From positions 1-64,000 of the forward strand of contig JAIXQP010000021.1 of NCBI GenBank assembly GCA_027485675.1: 64,000 nucleotides of DNA. Reading direction: 5' to 3'. Below, in pieces: positions 7,020-19,055 of this stretch; position 1 is the stretch's first letter, and each line of letters starts with the position of its first letter. The notes below the pieces were generated by a model that searched no databases, had not been told where the DNA came from, and saw nothing but the letters and a program-made list of their open reading frames with translations. The position numbers were made by a program, and so were the translations under genes. This DNA comes from Terriglobales bacterium. Lineage in GTDB: Bacteria; Acidobacteriota; Terriglobia; Bryobacterales; Bryobacteraceae.

Positions 7020-8936
7020 ATGAAACTCGGGATAGCTTTTCTTTGCGCTGCCTTAGCGTCCGGTCCGGCTTTGGCGCAATGCGGTAGATGCGGACCTGAC
7101 GGCGGCGGCGACCCTCCGGGTCCGCCCCGGATCACTTACCGTCCCCAGGGTCCCCTACAGCTATCCGACGGACTGGGAAGCATCCAGGCCCAGCTCCGCG
7201 TCGACCGGCTGAATGCCGACCGCAACCAGGTTCGCTATGCGGCCTCCGCGGAGCTCCTCTTCGATGCAGTCATGGATCGCCCCGTCCGCCTGACGGAGGT
7301 CTCCCTCCGGCGTAGCGGCACGCCGCTCACGTTTGGCGTCACCGCGGCCAGCCCGCTCTCCCTCCCCGCCGGCCGCAGCACCATCGTTCTGCGTGGTTCT
7401 ACGTTCGAGACCATCGCCGGCGACTCCGGCTGGACGCTGTTTCTCCGTTCCGAAGAGCGCCCCGAAGGTTACTCCGTTGGCCCGGCCTTTACCCTGGAGA
7501 GTTCCGAGTCCATCACCATGGCGCAGTTGAGTCCCCCGCGCGACTTAGATGCTGCCGCGGTCTCCATCCGCGCGACTTACCTGCGACGGACCCCCAACTC
7601 CCCGATCACGGCCGCCGAGCTGCACTATCAGGTTCGCTATCGCACCGGTAACGCCGCGGCGTCCCTCACGGGTCTGGCGCTGCGCAGCGTCGCCGCCTTT
7701 GGCCCCACGGTCATTGAAGCGCCCATGCCCGCCACCGTAGCCACGGCCGGCACCTCCGGCACGGTAACGTTCCGGCAGACTCTCGATCCCGCGAATGCCG
7801 CCGCCATGGCCGGCCTCGAAGCCCTGCTGCAGAATCCGGCGTCCCTTTATGTCCAGCTCCGCTCCGCCGCCGGCAGTGGTGGCGCCCTGCTGCGCACACC
7901 GGAAAGCTTCACCTACGAAGTCCGGGGCACACCCGTGGCCCCTTCGTCCACGCCGGAGACGGCGACCGCCAGCGGACTGCTCACCGTCCACACCCTGCGC
8001 AACGAGGCGGGCGCCGTCCTGGCCGGCCTCGCCAACATCAGCCTGGGTGTCCGCGGTTTCACCCGGCCCGGCGCCGTCCTCGCCGGCTTCACCCTCGACG
8101 TGCCCCCGGTCCGGACGCTGCCCTTCCAGTCCGACCTCAACGATACCCGCTTCAACGCGACCGGCGACACCATGGTCTACCAGGAGTACCCGCTCCTCGG
8201 GGACGACCCGCTGTTGACCTACCTGCTTACGCCGGCCACGGTCCGCGCCCGGTTGAACACGGCCATCGATGCGCAAGGCGCCATGACGCTCGCGGCTGTG
8301 TCGCCGTTCCCCACGCTGGCTTCGCCCGCCATGGCCATCACGCAGATCGTTCCGGCTACCGGCACGCCGGGTTCCTTCGTCAGTATCTTCGGCCGTTCCT
8401 TCCCGGCCAACCCCAGCCAGGTGGCAGTCTCCGTGGAAGGCCTTCCCGCGGAGATTTACTACGCCAGTCCCACGCAGATCAACGTGCGTCTCTCGGACCG
8501 TATCTCGACCCTGAACGCCACGAGCCCACTCATCCGCAAGACGGTCTTAGTCGTGGACTTGCCGAAAGCGATAACGGCTACCGAGACGCTCGCCGTCGAT
8601 GTCGCCGAACCGTTCATCTTCCTGGGCCCATCCATCTTCTTTGCGGGATCGCCACGCCCCGTTCTTCCGGAAAGGCCGGCCGCGGCCGGGGACTTGCTGG
8701 ACATCTACTGCACTGGCATCACCCTCCGGCCGGATATTCGATACTCGGTCCAGATCGGCGACCGGGAAGCTGCATCGGTCGTGCCGCAGCAGTTCGGACC
8801 CGGCGTCTGGATGATCCGGGCGACGGTTCCTACGGGCCTCGCGCCCGGCAACCAACCGGTTTCCGTCTTCGCCAGGTTCGACAACGGCCGGGTGTTTCCG
8901 CGAGCCGCGCAAGCGGTCCCGCTCGCGGTTAGGTAG
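7020..8936 (+). CDS. Secreted protein with C-terminal TIGR03437-type domain
   Basis: A 638-residue exported protein with a Sec signal peptide (about 1-19, cleavage near ALA-Q). The middle is repetitive beta-rich sequence without a family I recognise. From about residue 440 it carries an IPT/TIG-like region (ITQIVPATGTPGSFVSIFG, then YYASPTQINVRL and a terminal PVSVFARFDNGR segment). That is the TIGR03437 C-terminal domain, which is expanded in Solibacter-like acidobacteria and one of the best taxonomic clues here. Function of the domain is unknown; surface adhesion or binding is a guess. The stop overlaps the convergent kinase gene by 8 nt. Confidence 0.85.
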   Translation: MKLGIAFLCAALASGPALAQCGRCGPDGGGDPPGPPRITYRPQGPLQLSDGLGSIQAQLRVDRLNADRNQVRYAASAELLFDAVMDRPVRLTEVSLRRSGTPLTFGVTAASPLSLPAGRSTIVLRGSTFETIAGDSGWTLFLRSEERPEGYSVGPAFTLESSESITMAQLSPPRDLDAAAVSIRATYLRRTPNSPITAAELHYQVRYRTGNAAASLTGLALRSVAAFGPTVIEAPMPATVATAGTSGTVTFRQTLDPANAAAMAGLEALLQNPASLYVQLRSAAGSGGALLRTPESFTYEVRGTPVAPSSTPETATASGLLTVHTLRNEAGAVLAGLANISLGVRGFTRPGAVLAGFTLDVPPVRTLPFQSDLNDTRFNATGDTMVYQEYPLLGDDPLLTYLLTPATVRARLNTAIDAQGAMTLAAVSPFPTLASPAMAITQIVPATGTPGSFVSIFGRSFPANPSQVAVSVEGLPAEIYYASPTQINVRLSDRISTLNATSPLIRKTVLVVDLPKAITATETLAVDVAEPFIFLGPSIFFAGSPRPVLPERPAAAGDLLDIYCTGITLRPDIRYSVQIGDREAASVVPQQFGPGVWMIRATVPTGLAPGNQPVSVFARFDNGRVFPRAAQAVPLAVR

Positions 8937-11292
8937 GCAGCGCCAGCCGCGTGATCAGTTTTTGAAAACGCGGCTCTCTCCGCACGGGGTCGTACTTCGG
9001 TTCGACCCCGTAGTAGTAAACCGGCCAGGAGTGGTCCGGATCCACGGATTGTTCGAGCAGATCGAGCGCGCGCGCGTTCTCGCCCAAGCCGATAAACGGT
9101 CCGGCCAAAAAGCACGGCGCCACATAGGAATTGCCCATCAGCAACTCAATCCGCCGGATGGCGTCCCGCGCCTTCTCCCGGTTGCCGTTCAAAGCCTGCG
9201 CCAATCCCCAGTCGCCCACCACGCCGTAATCGTCTTCCCCGATCCACTCCTGACATTTGTCGAGATCCGCGATGGCCGCCGCATACTGGCGCATGGCGAT
9301 CCGCACGGTCCCCAGCATGGACTTCGCCTGAATGAACTTCGGCTGATCGGCCAGCACCGCCAACAACGTCTTCTCGGCCTCGGGATAGCGCCGCGAGTGG
9401 TAGTAGGTAGTTGCCAGCGCGGTGGCTAGCGCCGGCGAAAGCGGGTCCAATTCGATGGCACGCTTCTGCCGGTCCTCCGCTTCGGAGAACCGCTTGAGCG
9501 CCGTCAATAAACGCGCATAGTAGGAATGCGTCGGCGCATAGCTTGGGTTTAGCGACAGCGCCCGCTGAAACGAAGCCTCGGCCGCGCCCCAGGCGTAGTC
9601 ATAGTGCATCTGCACAAACCCCAGCGCCGTGTGGCCTTCGCTCAGCGACGGGTCGAGTTCAATCGACTTCAAAGCCGCGGCCTTCGCCTTCGGGCAGACG
9701 TCGTTCGGCGGGCGGTTGCCGCTCTGCAAGGAATAGACGTCCGCTAGTCCGGCGTAGGGCAGCGGGTAGGAAGGGTCGGCTTCAATGGCCTGCTGAAACA
9801 GGTCCTGCGCCTTGGCGAAGGCATCCGGAACGCGGCGGTTGAGCGCGTGACGGCCTTTCAGATAGAGCAGGTGGGCATCGCCGTCCGCAAGGTGCGCCTT
9901 CGGCTGCTCGGCGCTGCGCCGGCGGACGCCGAGCGAGGTCATCACAAAATCGGCGATCTGTTGCGCCGCCTCCTGAAACCCGCTGAGGGAGGTCGAAAAC
10001 TGCCGGCTCAAAAGCTGCTGCGCCGTCGCCACATCCACCACTTCAACCGAGATGTTGATGGCGCCCTGCGCTCGCCGCAGCCGCCCCACCATCATCACCG
10101 CCGCATTCAACTGCCGCGCCACGGCCAACGGATCGTCGATCTTCCGGAAGCGGAAAACGGCGCTCCGCGAGATGACGCGGACGTCGCCGGCAGCCGCGAT
10201 CAGGTTGATCAGCGTCTCCGTCAACCCATCGCTCAACGGCGCGTCCTCGGCTCCCGAATCGTTTTCAAACGGGAGCACGGCAATCGAAGCCGGGCCGGCG
10301 GGCCGCAGATAGCGGTAGAGGCCCCAGCCCGCCCCGGCCAATCCCACGGCTCCGGCCGCACCGAGAGCGAGACGGCGGCGGGACATCCCGCTTGCGACAA
10401 CCGGCACGGCCAGCCGCGAGTGGGTCACCGATCCCCGCGACGTGTTCAGGCCCAGCCAGGCGCGCAGGTCGATGCCAATCTCCCGGGCGGACTGATACCG
10501 GTCGTCCGGATTCTTCTCGAGACACTTCCGGATGATCCGGTCCATCTCGTCGGGCGTGGCGTAGTTCCACTTCGATAACGGATCGGGAGCGGTGGAGATC
10601 ACTTTCGAAAGGATCTCCACCGGGTTCGCCCCCTGGAACGGCCGCCGCCCGGCGGCCATTTCGTAGAGCACAATGCCGAAGGAGAACAGATCGCTCCGCC
10701 GGTCGAGCGGCTTGCCGAGCGCCTGTTCCGGACTCATGTAGCCCATCGAACCGACGACGGCGTTCTCGGCCGTGAGTTGGGTCTCCGTCTCCGAGCCCGG
10801 CGTGTCCGTCTCCGGCTCGGTCAGCTTCGCCAGACCAAAATCGAGCAGCTTCACGATGCCGCTCGGGCCCATCATGACGTTCTGACTCTTCACATCGCGA
10901 TGCACGATCCCCAGGTCATGCGCCGCTTGCAGCACGTCGGCCAGCTGCATCCCGATGCGCGCCAGCTCCTCCCAGGCGAGGGTTCCCTTTTGAATCCTGG
11001 CGCTCAGCGTTTCGCCGGCGATGTACTCAATCGCCATGAACGCTCCGCCCTCCCACTCGCCGAAGGCGTAGACGTGGGCGGCGTTGGGGTGATTCAGGCG
11101 GGAGGCGGCTTTGGCTTCCTGCAAAAAGCGCTTGCTGCGGGGGGCCGACGACACGACATCGGCGGGCAGAACCTTCAGGGCCACTTCCCGGCCCAGCTTG
11201 GTGTCCTCCGCGAGGTACACCTCACCCATGCCACCCTTGCCGAGAAGTCGCAGGATGCGGTAGTCGGAGACGCGCGTATCAGCGGTCAGCAT
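8929..11292 (-). CDS. Ser/Thr protein kinase with TPR-containing sensor region
   Basis: A 787-residue Hanks-type kinase of the PknB class. The kinase domain (about 10-275) has the glycine loop GKGGMGEV (18-25), catalytic lysine K40, HRDVKSQN catalytic loop, DFGLAK metal motif and SPEQ. A single hydrophobic segment near 308-330 after an arginine cluster predicts membrane anchoring. The extracytoplasmic part begins with a FlgO/adenylate-cyclase-like segment (IAVLPFENDSG...GLTETL) and ends in several TPR repeats (for example DPSYPLPYAGLADVY). An ATG nine codons upstream (11319) is open, but the AGGGAGGT ribosome site lies between the two, so 11292 is preferred. Common architecture in acidobacteria; the signal and targets are unknown. 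Confidence 0.92.
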   Translation of the reverse strand: MLTADTRVSDYRILRLLGKGGMGEVYLAEDTKLGREVALKVLPADVVSSAPRSKRFLQEAKAASRLNHPNAAHVYAFGEWEGGAFMAIEYIAGETLSARIQKGTLAWEELARIGMQLADVLQAAHDLGIVHRDVKSQNVMMGPSGIVKLLDFGLAKLTEPETDTPGSETETQLTAENAVVGSMGYMSPEQALGKPLDRRSDLFSFGIVLYEMAAGRRPFQGANPVEILSKVISTAPDPLSKWNYATPDEMDRIIRKCLEKNPDDRYQSAREIGIDLRAWLGLNTSRGSVTHSRLAVPVVASGMSRRRLALGAAGAVGLAGAGWGLYRYLRPAGPASIAVLPFENDSGAEDAPLSDGLTETLINLIAAAGDVRVISRSAVFRFRKIDDPLAVARQLNAAVMMVGRLRRAQGAINISVEVVDVATAQQLLSRQFSTSLSGFQEAAQQIADFVMTSLGVRRRSAEQPKAHLADGDAHLLYLKGRHALNRRVPDAFAKAQDLFQQAIEADPSYPLPYAGLADVYSLQSGNRPPNDVCPKAKAAALKSIELDPSLSEGHTALGFVQMHYDYAWGAAEASFQRALSLNPSYAPTHSYYARLLTALKRFSEAEDRQKRAIELDPLSPALATALATTYYHSRRYPEAEKTLLAVLADQPKFIQAKSMLGTVRIAMRQYAAAIADLDKCQEWIGEDDYGVVGDWGLAQALNGNREKARDAIRRIELLMGNSYVAPCFLAGPFIGLGENARALDLLEQSVDPDHSWPVYYYGVEPKYDPVRREPRFQKLITRLALPT

Positions 11293-11341
11293 GGGGGAGT
11301 TCTCTACCTCCCTTAGCATAGTGCCACAAAGCGGCTCAAAG

Positions 11342-11418
11342 TGGGGTGCCCTACGGGGTTCGAACCCGCGACATTCGGAACCACAATCCGACGCTCTACC
11401 AGCTGAGCTAAGGGCACC
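11342..11418 (-). tRNA. tRNA-His (GTG)
   Basis: Complete cloverleaf on the minus strand: acceptor GTGCCCT/AGGGCAC, D-arm TAGCTCAGCTGGTAGAGC, anticodon stem TCGGA/TCCGA around loop TTGTGGT (anticodon GUG), T-arm GCGGGTTCGAACCCCGT. The extra G at -1 (11418) opposite C73 (11345) is the tRNA-His identity element, and CCA is encoded (11344-11342). Confidence 0.97.
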
Positions 11419-11494
11419 GCAGCAAACATGAGTTTACCACAATCGCCGTGGCCCGGGGTAACGTCACTCCGGCAAAATCCGTCCTTTCAGGCCT

Positions 11495-12382
11495 ATGGAC
11501 CGCAAAAAAGCCTCCGACTTCCCCCAGGAACTGCTGAACCTGTTTGACCTGTATGTCCACGGCGATATCGACCGCCGGGACTTCCTCGAAGGCGCCAAAC
11601 GCTTCGCCGTGGGCGGGGTTACGGCCGCCGGCCTTTGGGAAAGTCTGCGCGCCAACTACGCCTGGGCGCAGGAGGTGGCCAAAGACGATCCGCGGATCGT
11701 CACCGCCACCATCACGGTTCCCTCCCCCAACGGCAACGGCGAAATTCGCGGCCACCTCGCCAAACCCGCCAAGGGTAGCAAGTTCCCCGCCGTCCTTGTG
11801 GTCCATGAGAATCGCGGTCTGAACCCGTACATCGAAGACATCCCCCGCCGCCTCGCCGTGGCGGGATTTCTCGCCTTCGCCGGCGACGGCCTGACCTCGG
11901 TCGGCGGCTACCCCGGCAACGACGAAGCCGGCGGCAAGCTCTTCGGCACCGTGGACCGCGCCAAGATGCTCAACGATTTCGAGGCGGCGGCTCGCTGGCT
12001 CAAGGCCCACCCCAATGGGAACGGCAAAGTCGGCGTGGTGGGATTCTGCTTCGGCGGCGGCATCTCGAACGCCCTGGCCGTGCGCATGGGCGCCGACCTG
12101 AACGCCGCCGCTCCCTACTACGGCGGGCAGGCGCCGGCCGCGGACGTGCCGAAGATTCAGGCCCCGCTGCTGCTGCACTATGCCGGGCTCGATACCCGCG
12201 TGAACGCCGGCTGGCCCGCCTACGAAGAGGCGCTTAAAGCCAACGGCAAGAAGTACGAAGCCCACATCTACGACAACACCAACCACGGCTTCCACAACAA
12301 CACGACGCCCCGCTACGACAAGGCCGCGGCCGAACTTTCCTGGCAGCGCACCCTCGCCCACTTCAACAAACACCTCCGCTAA
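11495..12382 (+). CDS. Dienelactone hydrolase family protein, probably exported
   Basis: An alpha/beta hydrolase of 295 residues in the dienelactone hydrolase family. The nucleophile is a cysteine, C185, in GFCFGGG; E in VHENRGL, Asp in AGLDTRVNAG and His in NHGFHN complete the usual set. About 65 residues precede the hydrolase domain and contain DRRDFLEGAKRF then a hydrophobic stretch, which looks like a variant Tat signal although it starts 25 residues in. Close relatives are carboxymethylenebutenolidase-like proteins; the true substrate is not known. It lies between tRNA-His and the RraA/enolase-superfamily pair on the same strand, but a hairpin and a separate -10 box follow it. Confidence 0.88.
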   Translation: MDRKKASDFPQELLNLFDLYVHGDIDRRDFLEGAKRFAVGGVTAAGLWESLRANYAWAQEVAKDDPRIVTATITVPSPNGNGEIRGHLAKPAKGSKFPAVLVVHENRGLNPYIEDIPRRLAVAGFLAFAGDGLTSVGGYPGNDEAGGKLFGTVDRAKMLNDFEAAARWLKAHPNGNGKVGVVGFCFGGGISNALAVRMGADLNAAAPYYGGQAPAADVPKIQAPLLLHYAGLDTRVNAGWPAYEEALKANGKKYEAHIYDNTNHGFHNNTTPRYDKAAAELSWQRTLAHFNKHLR

Positions 12383-12400
12383 TTCTGATCCGCATTCTGG

Positions 12401-12425
12401 ACGCGCCGGGCAAGGTCCGGCGCGT
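12401..12425. terminator. GC-rich inverted repeat (terminator-like or operator)
   Basis: Perfect 9-bp arms ACGCGCCGG / CCGGCGCGT around a 7-nt loop. There is no T-run after it, so an intrinsic terminator is only weakly supported. It ends 6 bp before the TAATAT box of the next gene and would cover the -35 region, so an operator is equally possible. Confidence 0.4.
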
Positions 12426-12431
12426 TGCGGT

Positions 12432-12437
12432 TAATAT
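12432..12437 (+). promoter_or_regulatory. -10-like TAATAT for the RraA-like gene
   Basis: TAATAT ends 8 nt before ATG 12446; no clear -35 or Shine-Dalgarno. Confidence 0.45.
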
Positions 12438-12445
12438 GGTTGGCG

Positions 12446-13114
12446 ATGATCGAGTTAGCCAAGCAGATCGAACTCGCCGAGATGGCCGAGCGGGAACTCT
12501 ACACGGCCGTTGTGTCGGACGCGTTAGATCAACTGGGAGTACGCCATCAGGCCATGAGGGAGTATCTCCGCCCGGTGCACCCCGGCTGCGTTATGGCGGG
12601 CTGGGCCCGCACGGTGACCTGCTCGGATATCTACCACATCCCGGAGGATCCTTACGGGTTGGAGATCGAGGCGATCGACAGCCTCCGCCCCGGTGAGATC
12701 TGTGTCGTCGGCACCCAGAAATCCACGCGCAACGCCCCGTGGGGCGAACTGCTTTCGACGGCGTCGAAGGCCCGCGGCGCTCGCGGCGCAGTGGTGGATG
12801 GACTCGTGCGCGACATCCGCAAAATCGAAGACATCTCCTTCCCCGTTTTCGCCGCCGGCATCAAGCCGGTCGACTCCATGGGCCGCGGCATCGTAACCGC
12901 CTACAACGTTCCCGTCGAATGCGGCGAGGTGATCGTCAACCCCGGCGATTTCGTATTCGGCGATCACGACGGCATCATCGTCGTCCCGTCCGCCATCGTG
13001 GAAGAGGTTCTCAGCATCGCCAGCGACAAGGTGCGACGCGAGAACAACTCCCGCGCCGAACTGCAAAAAGGCGCCTTCCTCCGCGACGTCTTCGCCAAGT
13101 ACGGCGTGCTATGA
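12446..13114 (+). CDS. RraA-family protein (HMG/CHA aldolase-like)
   Basis: A 222-residue protein of the RraA/4-hydroxy-4-methyl-2-oxoglutarate aldolase fold. Recognisable segments are SDALDQLGVRHQAM at the N-terminus, CVMAGWARTV, the GARGAVVDGLVRDIRKI signature near residue 115, and NPGDFVFGDHDGIIVVP. The GxVxDGxxRD pattern carries the conserved Arg-Asp of the aldolase class, so retro-aldol or decarboxylase activity on an oxo-acid is more likely than RNase E inhibition. ATG 12446 is preferred to the TTG at 12425 because it fits the family N-terminus and the TAATAT box. It overlaps the next gene by ATGA (13111-13114), indicating translational coupling and a shared catabolic role. Confidence 0.87.
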   Translation: MIELAKQIELAEMAERELYTAVVSDALDQLGVRHQAMREYLRPVHPGCVMAGWARTVTCSDIYHIPEDPYGLEIEAIDSLRPGEICVVGTQKSTRNAPWGELLSTASKARGARGAVVDGLVRDIRKIEDISFPVFAAGIKPVDSMGRGIVTAYNVPVECGEVIVNPGDFVFGDHDGIIVVPSAIVEEVLSIASDKVRRENNSRAELQKGAFLRDVFAKYGVL

Positions 13115-14226
13115 AGATCACGAGCGTTGAGACCTTCCCGGTCCGGGTCCCCATCCGGCCCGAGATGGTGATCCGCGGCAGCTTGGGCCTGCACGACTGC
13201 TCGCCGTTCGTCTTCTTGAAGGTGCATACGGATGAAGGCATCACCGGCATCGGTGAGGTCTCCTGCACCGCCGTCTGGAGCGGGGAGGACGCCGTCACCG
13301 CGGTTCATGTTCTGGAGCAGTTCCTCGTGCCGGCGCTGCTTGGCGAGGATCCCCGCGATATCGAGCGGCTGACCGCGAAGATGCGCCGCGCCGTCTTCGG
13401 CCACTTCTTCACGAAGGCCGGCCTCGAAATGGCGCTCTGGGACATTCTCGGCAAAGCGGCCGGCCTGCCGGTCTACCGGCTCCTGGGCGGCGCCATCCGC
13501 GAGTGGGTGCCCATCAAGATGTCCGTCTCCGGTGTGGAACCCGCCGCGGCTGCTAAGCGGGCCGAGTGGGCGATGAGCATCGGCATCCGCGCCCTGAAAG
13601 TGAAGACCGGGATTGAGCCCAAGGCCGATATCGCCCGCGTCCAGGCCGTGCGGGCCGCCGTCGGGCCGGACTTCCCCGTTGGGATCGATTCGAACGGCGG
13701 CTGGAGCCCGCGCGTGGCCATTCAGTGCATCCGCACGATTCACGAAACCTGCAACATCATCTTCGCGGAACAGCCCGTGGCGGCGCTCGACATGCAGTGG
13801 ATGGTGGACGTCCGCCGGGCCGTCTCCGTGCCGGTGATGGCCGACGAGAGCTGCAACACGCCGCAGGATGCCATCGCGCTCGTTCGCTCCGGCGCGGCCG
13901 ATATTCTTTCGGTCTATGTCGGCAAAGGTGGGGGCATCGGTTCGGCGCGCAAGATCACGGCGATTGCCGAAGCCGCCGGCCTCACGTGCACGGTCGGCAG
14001 CAATCTCGAGCTCGGCGTGGCCAGCGCCGCCATGGCCCATCTGGCGATGGCCAGCCCCGGCATCGGCGCCGAAGAGTTCCCCTGCGATATTCTCGGACCG
14101 GTGTCTTATTTGGACGACGTTGTCGTGGAACCGATTGAATACGCCAAAGGCCGCGTCCGCGCTTCAGCCCGCCCGGGGCTTGGCGTCGAGTTAAGCGACG
14201 CCAAGCTCAAGCAGTACGCCTATTAG
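13111..14226 (+). CDS. Enolase-superfamily enzyme, muconate-cycloisomerase-like (mandelate racemase/MLE)
   Basis: A 371-residue member of the enolase superfamily. The barrel residues are complete and spaced as in the muconate lactonizing enzyme subgroup: K163-x-K165 in LKVKTG, metal ligands D193 (IDSNGG), E220 (FAEQPV) and D245 (ADES), and K272 in YVGKGGG. The product could be a cycloisomerase, a dipeptide epimerase or a sugar-acid dehydratase-like enzyme; sequence alone does not decide. Start ATG 13111 overlaps the RraA-like stop by 4 nt, so both are made from one mRNA and probably act in one catabolic route for an aromatic or sugar acid. It converges on serS with a 4-nt stop overlap. Confidence 0.88.
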   Translation: MKITSVETFPVRVPIRPEMVIRGSLGLHDCSPFVFLKVHTDEGITGIGEVSCTAVWSGEDAVTAVHVLEQFLVPALLGEDPRDIERLTAKMRRAVFGHFFTKAGLEMALWDILGKAAGLPVYRLLGGAIREWVPIKMSVSGVEPAAAAKRAEWAMSIGIRALKVKTGIEPKADIARVQAVRAAVGPDFPVGIDSNGGWSPRVAIQCIRTIHETCNIIFAEQPVAALDMQWMVDVRRAVSVPVMADESCNTPQDAIALVRSGAADILSVYVGKGGGIGSARKITAIAEAAGLTCTVGSNLELGVASAAMAHLAMASPGIGAEEFPCDILGPVSYLDDVVVEPIEYAKGRVRASARPGLGVELSDAKLKQYAY

Positions 14227-15506
14227 CGCAGAATTCCGGACTTGGTGATGACCTCGGCCTGCAGGTAGGGCTGCAGGACGGCGGGCACGGCCACCGACCC
14301 GTCGGCCTGCTGATAGTTCTCGACGATGGCCACCCACGTGCGGCCCACGGCCAGGCCGCTGCCGTTGATCGTGTGCGCGTACTCCGACTTGCCCTTGCCC
14401 GTGCGCACGCGGATCCCGGCGCGCCGCGCCTGGAACGCTTCGAAGTTACTGCACGAACTGATCTCTTTGTAAGTCGCTTGCCCCGGCAGCCAGACCTCCA
14501 GGTCGTAGGTCTTGGCCGAGGAGAAGCCCATGTCGCCCGTGCACAGCAGCATGCGGCGATAGGGCAGCCCCAGCCGTTCGAGGATATCCTCGGCGTCCTG
14601 CGTCAACTTCTCGTGCTCGTCGTAGCTGGTTTCGGCGGTGGTGAACTTCACGAGTTCCACCTTCTGAAACTGGTGCTGCCGGATGATCCCGCGCACGTCG
14701 CGCCCGTGGCTGCCGGCTTCGCTCCGGAAGCAGGAGGTGTAGGAGCAGAAGTGGATGGGCAACTGCTCGGGCTCGAGCGTTTCGTCCCGCAGCAGGTTCG
14801 TCACCGGCACTTCGGCCGTCGGCGCGAGCCAGTAGTCGGAGTTTTCAATCTTGAACAGGTCGGCGCCGAACTTCGGCAGGTTGCCCGTGCCGAACAGGCT
14901 CGCCGAGTTGACGAGAAACGGCGGAAACACCTCGGTGTAGCCGTGGTCGCGCGTGTGCACGTCGAGCATGAAGTTCATCAACGCGCGTTCGAGGCGCGCG
15001 CCCTGCCCAAAGTAAACGGCGAAGCGGGCGCCCGTAATCTTGGCGGCCCGTTCAAAGTCCAGTATGCCCAGGTCGACGCCCAGGTCCCAGTGCGCCTTCG
15101 GCTCAAAGTCGAACGTCCGCGGCGTGCCGACGCGCTTGATCTCGGCGTTGTCGTCGGCGGAAGCGCCCGTCGGCACCGACTCGTGGGGCAGGTTCGGAAT
15201 GGCCGTCAACAGATCGCGGAACCGCTCATCAACGGCCACCACCTTCGCGTCCAACTCCGTAATCCGGTCGCCCATCGCGCGGACCTCGGCCTGCACCGCG
15301 GTGGTATCGGCCCCGGCCTTCTTCAGCTTGCCGATCTCCATGCTCTGCGCATTCCGCTGCGCCTTCAACTGCTCGGCTTCGGTGACGGCGGCGCGGCGCT
15401 CGGTGTCCAGCACCTTCCACTGCTCCACGTCAAACGCAAACCCGCGCGTGGCCAGGCGGTCCGCAATCGCCTCTACATTCGCCCGAAAATGGGATAGTTC
15501 GTGCAC
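14223..15506 (-). CDS. serS: Seryl-tRNA synthetase
   Basis: Class II aminoacyl-tRNA synthetase charging tRNA-Ser. The N-terminal coiled-coil arm spans about residues 25-100; motif 2 is [21 protein letters not shown]; the C-terminal [14 protein letters not shown] and [13 protein letters not shown] segments are motif 3. An ATG two codons upstream (15512) is open, but it directly abuts a TAGCAT hexamer. The GTG at 15506 lies 6 nt after TAGCAT, matches the leaderless pattern of the neighbours and gives a natural N-terminus ([14 protein letters not shown]). I therefore choose GTG. Divergent from valS. Confidence 0.95.
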   Translation of the reverse strand: MHELSHFRANVEAIADRLATRGFAFDVEQWKVLDTERRAAVTEAEQLKAQRNAQSMEIGKLKKAGADTTAVQAEVRAMGDRITELDAKVVAVDERFRDLLTAIPNLPHESVPTGASADDNAEIKRVGTPRTFDFEPKAHWDLGVDLGILDFERAAKITGARFAVYFGQGARLERALMNFMLDVHTRDHGYTEVFPPFLVNSASLFGTGNLPKFGADLFKIENSDYWLAPTAEVPVTNLLRDETLEPEQLPIHFCSYTSCFRSEAGSHGRDVRGIIRQHQFQKVELVKFTTAETSYDEHEKLTQDAEDILERLGLPYRRMLLCTGDMGFSSAKTYDLEVWLPGQATYKEISSCSNFEAFQARRAGIRVRTGKGKSEYAHTINGSGLAVGRTWVAIVENYQQADGSVAVPAVLQPYLQAEVITKSGILR

Positions 15507-15556
15507 CCTCATATGCTAGCGTGGCTGGCGGAGTTGGTAAACTGGTAGATTCACGA
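15507..15556. promoter_or_regulatory. Divergent serS/valS promoter region
   Basis: Minus strand TAGCAT (15518-15513), 6 nt, GTG 15506 (serS). Plus strand TAGATT (15546-15551), 5 nt, ATG 15557 (valS). Between them lies a stretch resembling the 5' part of a tRNA-Leu (15526-15553). No -35 boxes recognised. Confidence 0.5.
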
Positions 15557-18200
<2,644 letters not shown>

Positions 18201-18211
<11 letters not shown>

Positions 18212-19055
18212 TTACCAGCATCCGGAGATTCTTGACGCCGTCAAGCGCGCCCTGGCGGAGGACATCGGCCCCGGCGACCTCACCACCAATTCGACGGTGG
18301 CCGCGGACCGCCAAGCCACCGGGCGCTTCATCGCCCGTCAGCCCATGATCGTCGCCGGCATTGAACTGCTGCCGCTGATCTACTCCGAACTCGGCGGCGT
18401 CGACTTCCTCGGTCTGAACGTCTCGAGCGGTGATCGGGCCGCGGACGGCGACGTCCTGGCCACGGTCCGGGGCAAGGCCCGCACCCTGCTCACCGCCGAA
18501 CGCGTCTGCCTGAACTTTATGCAGCGCCTCTCCGGCATCGCCACTTACACGCGCAAGCACGTCGATGCCGTGGCCGGCACCGGGTGCCGCATCCTCGATA
18601 CGCGGAAGACGACGCCGGGCTTGCGGCGCCTCGAAAAGATGGCCACGTCGGCCGGCGGCGCCGTCAACCACCGGCTTGGCCTGTTCGACGCCGTGCTCAT
18701 CAAGAACAACCACATCACCGCCGCGGGCGGGGTGCAACAAGCCATCGCCGCCGTTCGCGCCGCCGGCATTCCGCCCGGCGTCCGCATCGAGATCGAAGTC
18801 CGCACCCGGCTCGAGCTCGAAGAGGCGCTCACGTTCGGCGCCGAGCATCTCCTGCTCGACAACCTTACCCCGGAGGAGGCGGCCGAATGGATTCGCATCA
18901 TCAACCGGCGCGCTACCGTGGAACTCTCGGGCGGCATGCGCCTTGAAAAACTGCGCGACTACGCCGTCACCGGGCCTGACTTCATCTCGATCGGCGCGCT
19001 CACCCATTCGGCCGTCGCGGTGGATATCAACTTCCGCTTGCAACTCGAAGCCTGA
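18201..19055 (+). CDS. nadC: Nicotinate-nucleotide pyrophosphorylase (carboxylating)
   Basis: Quinolinate phosphoribosyltransferase of 284 residues, making nicotinate mononucleotide from quinolinate and PRPP in de novo NAD synthesis. The family motifs are clear: EDIGPGDLTT near the N-terminus, RTLLTAERVCLNFMQRLSGIAT, DTRKTTPGLR, KNNHITAAGG and IEIEVRT, ending in VELSGGMRLEKLRDYAVTGPDFISIGALTHS. Length is normal. It overlaps valS by 11 nt and birA by one base (TGATG), so it depends on the valS promoter. nadA and nadB are not in the window. Confidence 0.96.

Noticed and set aside
12446-13114. RNase E inhibitor RraA in the strict sense
   Set aside because: The aldolase-type Arg-Asp motif and coupling to an enolase-superfamily enzyme favour a metabolic enzyme.
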